Shown piece by piece: positions 42,813-51,556 of a stretch of DNA of 64,000 nucleotides. The position numbers were made by a program, and so were the translations under genes. The stretch's first letter is position 1. The number at the start of each line of letters is the position of its first letter. This stretch comes from Streptomyces sp. NRRL F-5123 (GTDB lineage Bacteria; Actinomycetota; Actinomycetes; Streptomycetales; Streptomycetaceae): positions 124,001 through 188,000 of the forward strand of contig NZ_JOHY01000012.1 of assembly GCF_000721495.1 (NCBI RefSeq), in the 5' to 3' direction. The notes beneath the pieces are model-generated. The model saw only the letters and a list, made by a program, of their open reading frames with translations. It was not told where the DNA came from and did not search any database.

Positions 42813-43319
42813 CTACTCTCCGGCGCGGTCGGCAATCCGCTGCGCCATGGCTTCCATCGCTTCGTGGACGGCCCGTTTGTAGACCTCGTTGCGGCCGGCC
42901 ATCGCGCGGTCGAACCAGTCGAATTTGCCGACCTGAACGCGCCAGTTCCCGTTCCAGTCCTTGGTCCGGAAGCCGCCGATCTTCTGGGTCCGCTTGGGGG
43001 CGTTGGGGAAGCCGCGGATGTTCGGGGTCTTCTTGGCCTTGACCCGGGCGCCGGTCCACCGGCCGCCCAGTTTCACCTCGGGCTTGACCTTTTTGGCGAT
43101 GGCCTGCCGCAGCCCGGGTCCGCCGCCGGCGCCGTGGTCGGACCGCATCGACATGATCCCGGACTTGGCCATGTCCGCAGCCGGGTTCAGCGCGGCCCGC
43201 AGGTTCGCCGCAAGCTCCTTGCGCAGCTGTTTGCCGTCCGCTTCCGCGGACAGCGCCCGGCCGAGAGCTTGGATGCCCTCGACGGACACCGACATCTCGA
43301 TCGGGGACGGATCGGCCAT
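42813..43319 (-). CDS. Putative tail-completion protein (HK97 gp10-like)
   Basis: This 168-residue basic protein (MADPSPIEMSVSVEGIQALG; FPNAPKRTQKIGGFRTKDW; HEAMEAMAQRIADRAGE) has the size and character of gp10-like/minor capsid or tail-joining proteins. It starts by ATGA overlap with the preceding tail-tube gene. Assignment rests mainly on position and general likeness. Confidence 0.6.
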   Translation of the reverse strand: MADPSPIEMSVSVEGIQALGRALSAEADGKQLRKELAANLRAALNPAADMAKSGIMSMRSDHGAGGGPGLRQAIAKKVKPEVKLGGRWTGARVKAKKTPNIRGFPNAPKRTQKIGGFRTKDWNGNWRVQVGKFDWFDRAMAGRNEVYKRAVHEAMEAMAQRIADRAGE

Positions 43320-43729
43320 CAGACGGTCGCCCGGGTCACCACGCCCGACGTCGGGTAGCTCACGGACACGGACGCCTCGTCGCCGACCGACCCGGTGATC
43401 GGGTTCCACGCCTTGATCAGCAGGTTCCCGGTGTACTTCGGGTTCGACGTGCTTACCGCGCCCTGGTCGGCGCGGAACTCAAAGGGGACGACCGTGCCGA
43501 GCAGGGGCCACATGATCGAGTCGAGTTTCGTCGCGGCGAAGTCCTGCTTGAACTCCAGGGCGACGCTGCCCGACTTCAGGCCGCCGAGGACTTCCTTCCA
43601 TCCCAGGCTGCCGTAGGTGGTGACGTCCTTCTCCTCGACCTCGACCGTGATCTCGGCCTTGTTGGCGTAGGTCGACAGGTCGTTGCTGTTGATGCTGACG
43701 TACTCGGCCAGCAGGACCATCTTGGGCAT
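43319..43729 (-). CDS. Tail tube-like protein, copy 2
   Basis: This 136-residue beta-rich protein carries the segment NKAEITVEVEEKDVTTYGSL and GWKEVLGGLKSGSVALEF, closely matching the gene before it. That segment is typical of actinophage major tail proteins. One of the pair is likely the main tube and the other a variant or terminator. ATG 43729 has GGGAGG upstream. Confidence 0.7.
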   Translation of the reverse strand: MPKMVLLAEYVSINSNDLSTYANKAEITVEVEEKDVTTYGSLGWKEVLGGLKSGSVALEFKQDFAATKLDSIMWPLLGTVVPFEFRADQGAVSTSNPKYTGNLLIKAWNPITGSVGDEASVSVSYPTSGVVTRATV

Positions 43730-43741
43730 CTGGTGCCTCCC

Positions 43742-44476
43742 TTATGCGATGCCGAGTGCGGCGGTGAACAGGAACGAGGGGGTGGTGCCGGAGATCGTCC
43801 AGGCGATCCGGAACCAGTCGTCGGCGATCGCCGTACCGTCGGTGCGCAGGATCTGCCCACCGGGTGCGGTGGCGGCGGCGAAGGTCAGCTTCGTGGCGGC
43901 CGAGGTGAAGCCGGTGTTGTCGTCGGACTCGACCCGGGCCGTGATGGACGGGGTGCCGGTGCCGGCCACCGACAGGACGTGCACCGCGGCGTACAGCCGC
44001 TTCCCGGCCGGGATCGCGCCCAGCTGGATCGACGTGCCCGTACCCGTGGCGGTGCGCGCGGTGCCCGGCGGGTGCGCGATCTGACCGCGCGCGACCGGCC
44101 ACGACCCGGACGCCTTGCCGGTCCACGGGGCGACCTCGCCGACGGCGTCGCCCAGCTTGTAGCTGGACCGCAGGGCGTTGGTGAAGTACGCGAGCGTGCC
44201 GACCGTGGCATCGGTCGGGCAGACCGTCCACGGGGCGGTCCCGCCGAGCTGCGCCCACGAACTGTCGTCGACCTTGCCAGGGTCACCGGCCTCCCACTGC
44301 CCTTCGGCGTTGATGGTGCTGGACGCCAGCCCTGCGAGGACTTCCTTCCAGCCGCCGCTGCGGTAGTTCGTGGCGTCCTTGTCCTCGAACTCCGCGGCGA
44401 TCTCGGCCTTGGCGGTGTTGCCCGACAGGTCGGCGCCGCCAGCGAACAGCCGCACGTCCAGCAGGATCTGCTTCAC
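43742..44476 (-). CDS. Tail tube-like protein, copy 1 (extended)
   Basis: This 244-residue protein shares with the next gene the segment TAKAEIAAEFEDKDATNYRS and GWKEVLAGLASSTINAEG. It has an extra C-terminal beta-sandwich domain (about 140-244) that could decorate the tail. GTG 44476 overlaps the preceding stop (GTGA). It may be the major tail protein. Confidence 0.72.
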   Translation of the reverse strand: MKQILLDVRLFAGGADLSGNTAKAEIAAEFEDKDATNYRSGGWKEVLAGLASSTINAEGQWEAGDPGKVDDSSWAQLGGTAPWTVCPTDATVGTLAYFTNALRSSYKLGDAVGEVAPWTGKASGSWPVARGQIAHPPGTARTATGTGTSIQLGAIPAGKRLYAAVHVLSVAGTGTPSITARVESDDNTGFTSAATKLTFAAATAPGGQILRTDGTAIADDWFRIAWTISGTTPSFLFTAALGIA

Positions 44477-44925
44477 GTGGCGGCTCCATCGCCGATGACG
44501 CGAATCGTCAACTCGGCGCCGAGGTACTGCACGCCGCTGACCTCGTACCAGCGATAGGACTGCACCCGGGTCACGTGCAGGTCGTCGGCCAGGCCACCCA
44601 GGGCGTACTCACCCGGAAGGCCGCGGGCGGACTCGATCGCAGCCTTCAGGCTGGCCGGACCGGACCCGGACAGCAGCGCGTCCAGGGTGCGCTGCCCGGA
44701 CAGGTCGTCCGAGCGGGACACCAGGACAGCGCCGGTGAACTCGACCTCGTCCTGCCCACGGCGGAAGGTCTGGTCGAAGGTGACGGTGTAGTCGCCGACG
44801 TAGAACTGCGGGGTGGTGACCGCGTCGGTGGCGTAGCCGGTCGAGGTCAGCTTCGCGGTGCCCGCGGGCATGGTGACGGTGCGGGCGGCGTCGGCGATGG
44901 CGTTGCGGACAGCAGAGATGTCCAT
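44473..44925 (-). CDS. Putative tail terminator / head-tail joining protein
   Basis: This 150-residue protein (MDISAVRNAIADAARTVTMP; YVGDYTVTFDQTFRRGQDEV; GVQYLGAELTIRVIGDG) has the length and strand pattern of tail terminators, between the connector and tail-tube genes. ATG 44925 has GAGGAGG upstream. Function from position. Confidence 0.65.
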   Translation of the reverse strand: MDISAVRNAIADAARTVTMPAGTAKLTSTGYATDAVTTPQFYVGDYTVTFDQTFRRGQDEVEFTGAVLVSRSDDLSGQRTLDALLSGSGPASLKAAIESARGLPGEYALGGLADDLHVTRVQSYRWYEVSGVQYLGAELTIRVIGDGAAT

Positions 44926-44936
44926 GGGGGTCCTCC

Positions 44937-45533
44937 TCAGGCGAAGCCGGGCAGTACGAACTGCTCGATCAGGTTCCACACGTCCGGGTCACGGCGGGAC
45001 AGCCGCACGACCCCCCATTCGGCGTTGCCGATGATCCCCTCGGGGGAGTCCTTGCGCTTGTACAAGCGGTTGGCCTGGATCAGCGCGGCCTCGGTGACCT
45101 CGTCCGGGACGGCGGGCCAGCCGAACTGGGCGGTGACCCGGATCCGCATGATGGGGATGGCCCAGATGTTCATCACGCGCAGCAGGCCCGTGATCGGCTC
45201 GCCGTCCGCGAGGGCGTTGTCGGGCCAGGGTTCGTAGTCGGTGACGGCCGCGAACGATCCGGTCTGTCCGATCTCGACGACCAGGCCGTCGACGGCGCCG
45301 ATGTCGTCGGTGCGGAGAAGTTCGCCGTCGTCCTCGCGGACCAGGCGCTGCCGCGGGTTGTAGGTGCGGGTGACCGGCTCCTCGTCGAGCCAGAAGCGGC
45401 GGCCGGTGGCCCGCTCGATGCCGCGTGACGCGGCGCCGAGCGCGGAGGTCAGCAGCGCGTCGCGGGTGGTGTCGTCCGGCTCGATGTTCAGGCGGGCCTT
45501 CAGGTCGGCGAGGGTGCCGTAGGAGGTGGCCAT
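44937..45533 (-). CDS. Head-tail connector (gp6-like adaptor)
   Basis: This 198-residue protein starts MATSYGTLADLKARLNIEPD and contains ASRGIERATGRRFW and VTEAALIQANRLYKRKDSPE. These are features of the HK97 gp6/phage QLRG-type connector that sits under the portal. ATG 45533 overlaps the previous stop. A longer frame to 46196 runs against the capsid gene and is rejected. Confidence 0.8.
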   Translation of the reverse strand: MATSYGTLADLKARLNIEPDDTTRDALLTSALGAASRGIERATGRRFWLDEEPVTRTYNPRQRLVREDDGELLRTDDIGAVDGLVVEIGQTGSFAAVTDYEPWPDNALADGEPITGLLRVMNIWAIPIMRIRVTAQFGWPAVPDEVTEAALIQANRLYKRKDSPEGIIGNAEWGVVRLSRRDPDVWNLIEQFVLPGFA

Positions 45534-45754
45534 CAGGTCGAGTCCCGTGCGCGGGTACGGCGGCCCTTGGGCGGCGTCGACCGCGAGGCCGGCGCCTTCG
45601 CGTCGCCGTCGGGGACGGGCGTGCGGTGGCCGAGCTGGCGCAGCTGCTCGTCGACCTGCGCCACCCGGTCGGCGAGACCGGCCTGGACGAGGCCTTCGCG
45701 CTCGCGCAGCAGCGCGGCGATCATCGGGTCGGTGCTCTTCGGCTCTTCGGCCAT
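45533..45754 (-). CDS. 73-residue phage protein after the capsid gene
   Basis: Helical MIAALLREREGLVQAGLADRV then VDEQLRQLGH, with a basic tail. ATG 45754 follows AGGAGGA and is coupled to the connector gene. Short proteins at this position are common in HK97-like actinophages and their role is unclear. Confidence 0.6.
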   Translation of the reverse strand: MAEEPKSTDPMIAALLREREGLVQAGLADRVAQVDEQLRQLGHRTPVPDGDAKAPASRSTPPKGRRTRARDST

Positions 45755-45829
45755 GGCTTCCTCCTGATCGGGTGCGGGGTGCGCGGCGGCCGCGCCCCGC
45801 CGGTGTGGCGGGCCGCGGCCGGGGCGGGG

Positions 45830-47221
45830 TCAGACGCCGGTGAAGGCCGGGGCGACCAGGCCGGTGCCCGTGACCTTCTGGGCCTGCGGGTACCGCGAGT
45901 GGGTGTAGGCGGCGTAGCCGTAGACGACCATCAGCACGCCGAGGCTCGCCAGGGCTGGCTGCTCGGCCCGGATGTACATCGGGGCGTTGGGGTCTTCCCA
46001 CAGGTGGCACTCGTTGCGGTCGGCGACGTAGATCTCGTCCTGGTTGGTGCCGGTGCCCAGGTTGGTGACCACGTTGTTGTCGACGATGACCGGGGTGCCG
46101 TTCGGCAGGACGCCCCGCACGCCGGAGCCGTAGGTGGCGCCCAGGTTGGTGCCGCCCATCTGCGCGGCGATGCCCGGCTGGGAGATCAGCGGCCACGTCG
46201 AGGACAGGCCGTTCTGCAGCCAGTACCAGCGCCGCGAGTGCATCACGACGATGTTCTCTCCGGACGCCATGTCGAGCATCGCGGACTCGACACCGGCCAG
46301 GCCCGCGATGACCTGCGGGTAGGCCTCGACCACCTTCGGGGTGCCGGAGGTGTAGGTGATGGTGGTGGCCGCGGCCGCCAGGCCGGTGGTCGCCTGGTTG
46401 AGCAGCGTGGAGTCCAGCGAGGTGGCGTAGCGGCGGAACAGGTCGTCCAGGACGATCGGCTCCACGCCCGCGCCGCGCTCGATCGCCTGCCGCGACAGCG
46501 TCTGCTGCCCGGCGATCGTCTGCACCGGGATGGTGAGCAGGGTGTCGTCGATGTTCTGCTCGGCGACCGCGGTGTTCTCCGACGCCTGCAGCCCGGTGCT
46601 GGTCGACGTGGTGATGCGCGAGATGTTCACGGTCATGCCCTGCGCGGGCAGGTCGTGCGGCCGGCAGGCGTCGGCGAACGGGCGGCGCGCGGCCGCGGCG
46701 GGCGCGTACTGATCGGTGAGGTACTGCGGCACGACCAGGCCCGCGAACGCGCCGGTGCCCGCGGCGCGCTGCAGCTGGTCGCCGCGCTCGACGCGCTCCT
46801 CGGCCATGTGCCGGGCGAGCCGGTCGCGGGCCTCGTAGTCGCCGAGGAACGCCGCGGCGACGTCCCGCTCGAAGTGCTGGCCGCGCCGGTCCTGGTCGGG
46901 CCGGTAGGTCCGCTCCTCGGCGCCGACGCGCCCGACGCGGTCGTATGCCGGGGCCCGGGTGCCGGTCGGCGCGGTGCGGGCGGACAGCGCCGCCAACTCC
47001 ATCTCGCGGGCCTGCTCGGCCTCCAGCTGGTCGAGGGCGGCCTGGCGGCGGGTGACCTCGGCGTCCGCGGTGTCGCGCGCGGTGATCTGCGCGGTGACGG
47101 CGTCCTCGGTCAGGTTCTCGTCGGAGCGGAGCGCCATCAGGGCGTCCTGCTCTCGCTGGCGGGTGGTGATCGCGGTGTCCAGTGCGGTGCGCGCCTGGGC
47201 GATCAGTTCGTCGAGCGTCAT
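45830..47221 (-). CDS. Major capsid protein (HK97 fold)
   Basis: This 463-residue protein has an N-terminal coiled-coil delta/scaffold region (about 1-90), the part normally removed by the prohead protease, then the HK97 core (GLVVPQYLTDQYAPAAAARR, LFRRYATSLDSTLLNQATTG, VVMHSRRWYWLQNGL, GVLPNGTPVIVDNNV). It forms the shell. It follows the protease and portal in the standard order. ATG 47221 has AAGGAGA upstream. Confidence 0.94.
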   Translation of the reverse strand: MTLDELIAQARTALDTAITTRQREQDALMALRSDENLTEDAVTAQITARDTADAEVTRRQAALDQLEAEQAREMELAALSARTAPTGTRAPAYDRVGRVGAEERTYRPDQDRRGQHFERDVAAAFLGDYEARDRLARHMAEERVERGDQLQRAAGTGAFAGLVVPQYLTDQYAPAAAARRPFADACRPHDLPAQGMTVNISRITTSTSTGLQASENTAVAEQNIDDTLLTIPVQTIAGQQTLSRQAIERGAGVEPIVLDDLFRRYATSLDSTLLNQATTGLAAAATTITYTSGTPKVVEAYPQVIAGLAGVESAMLDMASGENIVVMHSRRWYWLQNGLSSTWPLISQPGIAAQMGGTNLGATYGSGVRGVLPNGTPVIVDNNVVTNLGTGTNQDEIYVADRNECHLWEDPNAPMYIRAEQPALASLGVLMVVYGYAAYTHSRYPQAQKVTGTGLVAPAFTGV

Positions 47222-47333
47222 GGCTCGGCTCTCCTTGGGTGGTGGGGATTTCCAGGCGCCCAGGTCCAGGTCAGACGGCCACCCGAGGCGATCGCGCCGG
47301 GCGGGCTCGTGCGCGCAGAGCGCAGGGCAAACA

Positions 47334-47356
47334 CCCGCCCGCGTCCGGCGGGCGGG
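47334..47356. terminator. Hairpin between protease and capsid genes
   Basis: CCCGCCCGC and its perfect complement flank a 5-base loop in the 151-bp gap. It may be an attenuator or mRNA-processing hairpin that alters capsid expression relative to the protease. Confidence 0.5.
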
Positions 47357-47372
47357 AAGTCGAAGAGGGAGA

Positions 47373-48044
47373 TCAGCGGTTGAGGGCGATCTCCAGCAGC
47401 GCGCGGGCCCGCGACGACGGCGCGGCCGTGGGCGTGCGCAGGGCGCTGGTGGTGTACGGGTTGGCGCCGTAGCCGACGATCGCCACGTCGCCGCGGTGGA
47501 TGTCGTACCGGTTGATCCGGTACTCCATGTAGTCCGGGGACCACTGCCCCGACTCGATCCGGAACGCGAAGCTCATCTCGTCGATCAGGCCGGACCGCAG
47601 CTTCGGCGCGATGTACGCCACGTCGTGGTCGGCCGGGTCCAGGCCGGGGGCGAGTACGGACAAGCCGGTCTCGTCCTCCGACAGCTGGAGCGTGCGGGTG
47701 GTCGTTCGGGCCATGCGGCGCAGCTGGTCGTGTCCGAGGACGAGCGGCACGTCGAGGTCGGCGCGCGCCAGCGAGTCGGCGCCGGCCCCGGCCGTGACGA
47801 TCTCGGTGTACGGGCCGAACATGTCCCACATCTCGTAGGCCTGCTCGTAGACGCTGGCGTGGCCGGAGAACTCCAGCAGCCCGGTGTCTTCGGGGGCGTC
47901 GCGGACCTGCACGCCGGACAGGGCGGCGCGGACCGCAGCGCGGGCGGTCGGGTGCTCGGCGCAGCGGCGCTGCGAGGGTCGGTCGGCGCGCTGCCGCACG
48001 TGCTGGGCGCGTTCGGCAGCCGCGGAGGCGAGCGTGACAGTCAT
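47373..48044 (-). CDS. Prohead protease (HK97 family)
   Basis: This 223-residue protein has the family core: LEFSGHASVYEQAYEMWDMF, VPLVLGHDQLRRMARTTT with the catalytic His, and LRSGLIDEMSFAFRIESG with the catalytic Ser. It would cleave capsid delta domains during maturation. ATG 48044 overlaps the portal stop (ATGA). A longer frame to 49304 is antisense noise. Confidence 0.92.
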   Translation of the reverse strand: MTVTLASAAAERAQHVRQRADRPSQRRCAEHPTARAAVRAALSGVQVRDAPEDTGLLEFSGHASVYEQAYEMWDMFGPYTEIVTAGAGADSLARADLDVPLVLGHDQLRRMARTTTRTLQLSEDETGLSVLAPGLDPADHDVAYIAPKLRSGLIDEMSFAFRIESGQWSPDYMEYRINRYDIHRGDVAIVGYGANPYTTSALRTPTAAPSSRARALLEIALNR

Positions 48045-49276
48045 GACGTAGCTCCCGGTGCGGCAGGGGTGGGCGAGGTGGCCGGCGCGGCGTTCCGGCT
48101 GCCGAAGAGCCGGTCGAACTCGGCGTACTGCTCCTCGGTGAACGGCTGGCGCTCCTCCAGCGCGCGGGCTTCGGACGGCGCCAGGGTCCGCGCGTTGATC
48201 TGGGTGGCGACCATGGACGCGCGCGCGGCCGGGTCCATCCGCAGCAAGCTGTCGGTGTTCAGCTTCACGTACCTGGGGTTGCTGACGAGGCGGCGGCTGA
48301 ACGCGTCCTCGCGGCGGCCAACAGCGGGCCCCAGATGCATGATCAGGAACTGCAGATTCCGTTGGCTGATATTGGCGTAGGTGACGCTCGATCCGGACGC
48401 CGCGGCGTCGATGAGGTCGCCGGGGCAGCCGAAGAACCGGGCAATGTCGATCGTGCCGTACTGCCGCGCCTCGATGAAGGCGGACTGCGAGGCCACCGCC
48501 TGAATCGGCTTGTACTCCCAGTCCTTGCCGTGCACGAACAGGTCTCCGGTCGACACCGCGGCGGCGAAGGCCTCGCGGGCGATCCGGGCGTCCTTCTCGT
48601 TGATCGTCTTGTCGATGTTCTTCAACTCGGCCATCGGCACCGCACCGCCGGCGAACCAGTCGCGAGCGAACTGCTGGGCGTTCAGCGACTCCTCGATCGT
48701 CCACGCGGCAAACGCCACCGGCGACAGGCCCAGCGGCAGGCCAGCAACGGTGTACTGCTTCTCGTGCCAGACCTCCCACGGCTCGTACTCCTGGCCCGCG
48801 ATGACGAACTTGGTGATCTGCGCGCCCTTGGAGCGCACCACCACGTCGGCGAGCGCGACCAGGTCGATACGGGCCGGCAGGCCGCGGCCGTCCGGCCCGA
48901 TGACCCCCGACCGCTCCGTGATCAGCCCGAAGCAGTTGCCCGCGCGGTCGAGGTCGACCTGCGTGGAGTAGGCCCACTCCCGCATGCCCACCTCGGCCCC
49001 GCCTGGAGTCACCAGGACCGGAGGCGTGGGCACTTCCACCTGCAGCCCGTTGACGCGGCGGTAGACGTCCACCGGCATCGAGGAAACCAGGTCGGCGCGC
49101 AGCCGCAGGCACGCCCACACCGCGCCGTGCCGCAGCGCCGTGTCCGCGGTGACGTGCACGCCCCCGCCGCCGAACCGGCGCGAGCGCTCCAGGTTCAGCA
49201 ACTCCTCGGCGGTCACGATCTGCGCGGCACGGGCAGCACGCCGCCTCGGCCAGAGCTTCATCCTGCCCCCTCTCAT
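48041..49276 (-). CDS. Portal protein
   Basis: This 411-residue protein has portal features (HGAVWACLRLRADLVSSMPV, LTPSPVAF-like LSPVAFAAWTIEESLNAQQF, ARFFGCPGDLIDAAASGSSV, SNISQ-like YANISQRNLQFL). It forms the DNA entry ring at one capsid vertex. The 49276 start overlaps the terminase stop (ATGA); a second ATG at 49261 (MKLWPRR) has GAGGGGGCAGG directly upstream and may be the real one. Confidence 0.93.
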   Translation of the reverse strand: MRGGRMKLWPRRRAARAAQIVTAEELLNLERSRRFGGGGVHVTADTALRHGAVWACLRLRADLVSSMPVDVYRRVNGLQVEVPTPPVLVTPGGAEVGMREWAYSTQVDLDRAGNCFGLITERSGVIGPDGRGLPARIDLVALADVVVRSKGAQITKFVIAGQEYEPWEVWHEKQYTVAGLPLGLSPVAFAAWTIEESLNAQQFARDWFAGGAVPMAELKNIDKTINEKDARIAREAFAAAVSTGDLFVHGKDWEYKPIQAVASQSAFIEARQYGTIDIARFFGCPGDLIDAAASGSSVTYANISQRNLQFLIMHLGPAVGRREDAFSRRLVSNPRYVKLNTDSLLRMDPAARASMVATQINARTLAPSEARALEERQPFTEEQYAEFDRLFGSRNAAPATSPTPAAPGATS

Positions 49277-50805
49277 CCGAACGAGTCGGCCACGTCGTAG
49301 TCATCGGCGGCCCCGGCGCGGGCGGCGAGCGCCCACTTCGCCAACGTCACCGCCACCAGGGGTGAGATGTCCCGCGAGGACGAGCGGCGGTCCAACGTCC
49401 ACGCGTCCCCCGCGCGGCGCGTGCGCGCGTCGTTGACCGCGCCGGTCAGCGGCGGCTGGTCGAGGTGCGCAACGCGGCCCTGCCGGATCGCGTCGGCGAT
49501 CTGCCCGCAGGCCTCGATCATGTCGCCCTGCCGCAGCACCACCAGGTCGCCGCGCTCCGGCTCGTCCGACAGCGTCGGCGCCCGCAGCCCGGCCGCCACC
49601 ATCTCGTCGACCAGCGAGGCCGCGGGCGACCGCCCGGCCACGGCCACCGCGAGGGGCCGCCACAGCCGCGTCAGCCGGGTCACGGCGGGGACGAGCCACT
49701 CCGTCCCCGGCCGCCGGTCGATCAGCTCCAGGTGCGTGCGCCCGTCCTCGCGCAGCGACGCCACGCCGATCGAGGCGTAGTCCCGGGCGTCCGACACGTC
49801 GAAGGCCAGCGCCACGTCGCCGCCCGGCCGCCACTTCTCGCCGACCAGGCCCGGCCACTGCGCCTTGGGCACGTTCGGGTCGGTCGGTGGTGTCGGCTTC
49901 CGCGTCCGGTTCAGGTACGCCCGGTCGAACTCGGCAGGGTCCAGCTTCACCAGCTCCGCGGCGATGACCGCCTCGGTAACCGTGTGGCCGAGCGCGGGCA
50001 GAGTCGCGTACCAGGTCGCCGGGTCGTCACGCGGCATGTCCTCCGGGGCGAACCATTCGAAGTAGCAGACGCCCGGCCACACCCCTGTCTTCCAGGCCTC
50101 CTCGATCAGCGCCCGTCCGATGGCCCGCTTCTTGTTCAGCCACACCGACTTGGTGTTGCCGCCAGCGGACGCCCACCACAGCTGGGCCATCGGCCGCGTC
50201 GTCATGGCTGGGCTGAACGCCTGCTCCAGCCGGTCGTCCTCGTGTTTGAACGCCTCGTCGATGATTCCGAGGTCCAGGGCAGGACCGTGGCCGGCCGACT
50301 CAGTGTTCGCAGTGATGCCCATGCGGGACCGGGTCGCAGGCCACAAGATCTTCTCGTTGCCGTTCGACTTGCGGATCCGCGCCCGCTTCGCCAGGCCGGA
50401 GTCTGAGATCTTCTCCCAGAACTCGTCCTCCCAGCGCTGCCGCGCCATGTTTCTGTCCTGCGCCGCATAGATGATGTTCTGCCGGTGCCAGGCCATCGCC
50501 CGGTGAACCTGTAGGCCCAGGATCAGCTCAGTCTTGCCCTGCTGCCGCGACACCGAAAGGCCGGCCTCACGGTGGACGAACACCCCGTTCTCGTCCAGTT
50601 CAAGGGCGACGTCCGTGACGTACTTCTGCCACGGCATCGGCGGGGCGCCGAGTTTCTCCATGACCTTCCACAGCTTCGGACCCAGCGACTTCCGCGCGGG
50701 GTTCCGCGGGGTACCCCAACGCGGCGGGCACTCCAGTCCGTACCGCTCCTTGAGGTCCTCGGCGAACTCAGTCGGGGGAGCCCAGGTCTCCGAGGTCGTC
50801 GTCAT
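49273..50805 (-). CDS. Terminase large subunit
   Basis: This 510-residue packaging ATPase/nuclease has Walker A SRQQGKT (86-92), Walker B LGIIDEA (about 179-185) and a C-terminal nuclease region (DVALAFDVSDARDYASIGVA). It pumps DNA into proheads and cuts it. ATG 50805 (MTTTSETWAPP) is preferred; upstream codons match no family. It overlaps the small-subunit gene by 38 bases. Confidence 0.93.
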   Translation of the reverse strand: MTTTSETWAPPTEFAEDLKERYGLECPPRWGTPRNPARKSLGPKLWKVMEKLGAPPMPWQKYVTDVALELDENGVFVHREAGLSVSRQQGKTELILGLQVHRAMAWHRQNIIYAAQDRNMARQRWEDEFWEKISDSGLAKRARIRKSNGNEKILWPATRSRMGITANTESAGHGPALDLGIIDEAFKHEDDRLEQAFSPAMTTRPMAQLWWASAGGNTKSVWLNKKRAIGRALIEEAWKTGVWPGVCYFEWFAPEDMPRDDPATWYATLPALGHTVTEAVIAAELVKLDPAEFDRAYLNRTRKPTPPTDPNVPKAQWPGLVGEKWRPGGDVALAFDVSDARDYASIGVASLREDGRTHLELIDRRPGTEWLVPAVTRLTRLWRPLAVAVAGRSPAASLVDEMVAAGLRAPTLSDEPERGDLVVLRQGDMIEACGQIADAIRQGRVAHLDQPPLTGAVNDARTRRAGDAWTLDRRSSSRDISPLVAVTLAKWALAARAGAADDYDVADSFG

Positions 50806-51010
50806 CGTCAGCGGCCCGCCCCTCCACCAACTGGGCGAGCGTCGCACGTAGCTCGCGGTTCAACTGCGGCAGCAGCTTCCCGTCCTCCCCGCCCCCGCCG
50901 TCGATCTCCCGGGCCAGCGTGTAGGCCATCTCCGACAGCGACGGCTCGATCCTGACCAGGTCGCCGAGCTGCTCGATGTCATCCCGGACTGCCTTCTCAA
51001 CGGGGCCCAC
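50768..51010 (-). CDS. Terminase small subunit-like protein
   Basis: This 80-residue helical protein (MGPVEKAVRDDIEQLGDLVR ... LNRELRATLAQLVEGRA) matches short TerS-like proteins of actinophages in position and pattern. It would recognise the packaging site. GTG 51010 has AAGGGGGCGG upstream. It lies between the large subunit and the candidate cos region. Confidence 0.72.
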   Translation of the reverse strand: MGPVEKAVRDDIEQLGDLVRIEPSLSEMAYTLAREIDGGGGEDGKLLPQLNRELRATLAQLVEGRAADDDDDLGDLGSPD

Positions 51011-51189
51011 TGCCGCCCCCTTCGTGATCGTTCCCTGGCCATCCGACCGGGGAGAGAAAAAGAAAAGGTGGGCGTGGGGCTGCCAGCGGGCCCGCTCTAA
51101 AAAATCTTCGAGTTTCTGACCTGCGACTTTGCGAGACTCACATCAGTGCAGGTCAGGCCCCTGCCCGTGTGCTGCGGCGGTCGGGAGCC
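51011..51189. other. Candidate packaging (cos) region
   Basis: This 179-bp AT-richer gap lies between the HNH and TerS genes, where HK97-like phages often have cos. It holds the palindrome AGCGGGCCCGCT (51085-51096) and CTGACCTGC/GCAGGTCAG arms (51116-51124, 51148-51156). The cut site cannot be read directly. Confidence 0.5.
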
Positions 51190-51474
51190 TCATGGTCCGG
51201 CGTACCAGTCGACCGAGGTGACCAGCCGGGCGCCGCCGATGCGGTCGCTCTTCTCGTTGTTGCACTTGCGCCCGCAGGTGGGGCAGCCGGCAACGCCGTG
51301 GATCGGCGCGAGGTTGTCGGGGTCGAGCTTGGCGCCGCCCTTGCTGACGGGGATCAGGTGGTCGGCGGCGTCGGCTTCGCGGTGTCCGCACCAGTGGCAG
51401 GTGTCGGACTCGGCGAGGATCCGGGCGCGGAGCTGACGGTAGGCGTAGGAGGTGAGTTCGCCGCGGTCGGCCAC
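51190..51474 (-). CDS. HNH endonuclease
   Basis: This 94-residue nuclease has CHWCGH, then AADHLIPVSKGGAKLDPDNL (HNH core) and GCPTCGRKCNNEKSD (second zinc pair). In cos phages an HNH protein next to terminase helps cut DNA during packaging. GTG 51474 has GGAGG upstream; a longer frame to 51693 is low complexity and rejected. Confidence 0.9.
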   Translation of the reverse strand: MADRGELTSYAYRQLRARILAESDTCHWCGHREADAADHLIPVSKGGAKLDPDNLAPIHGVAGCPTCGRKCNNEKSDRIGGARLVTSVDWYAGP

Positions 51475-51556
51475 GCTCACCTCCGAAGCTGATCGGCGCC
51501 CCGCTTGCCCGGGGTCGGGGCGCCGCCACGGTCCTTGCGGATACGGGGCCTCTGTG

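Noticed and set aside
47373..49304. 643-residue frame joining protease with upstream sequence
   Set aside because: The upstream part is antisense-type noise over the portal gene; the protease starts at 48044 by ATGA overlap.
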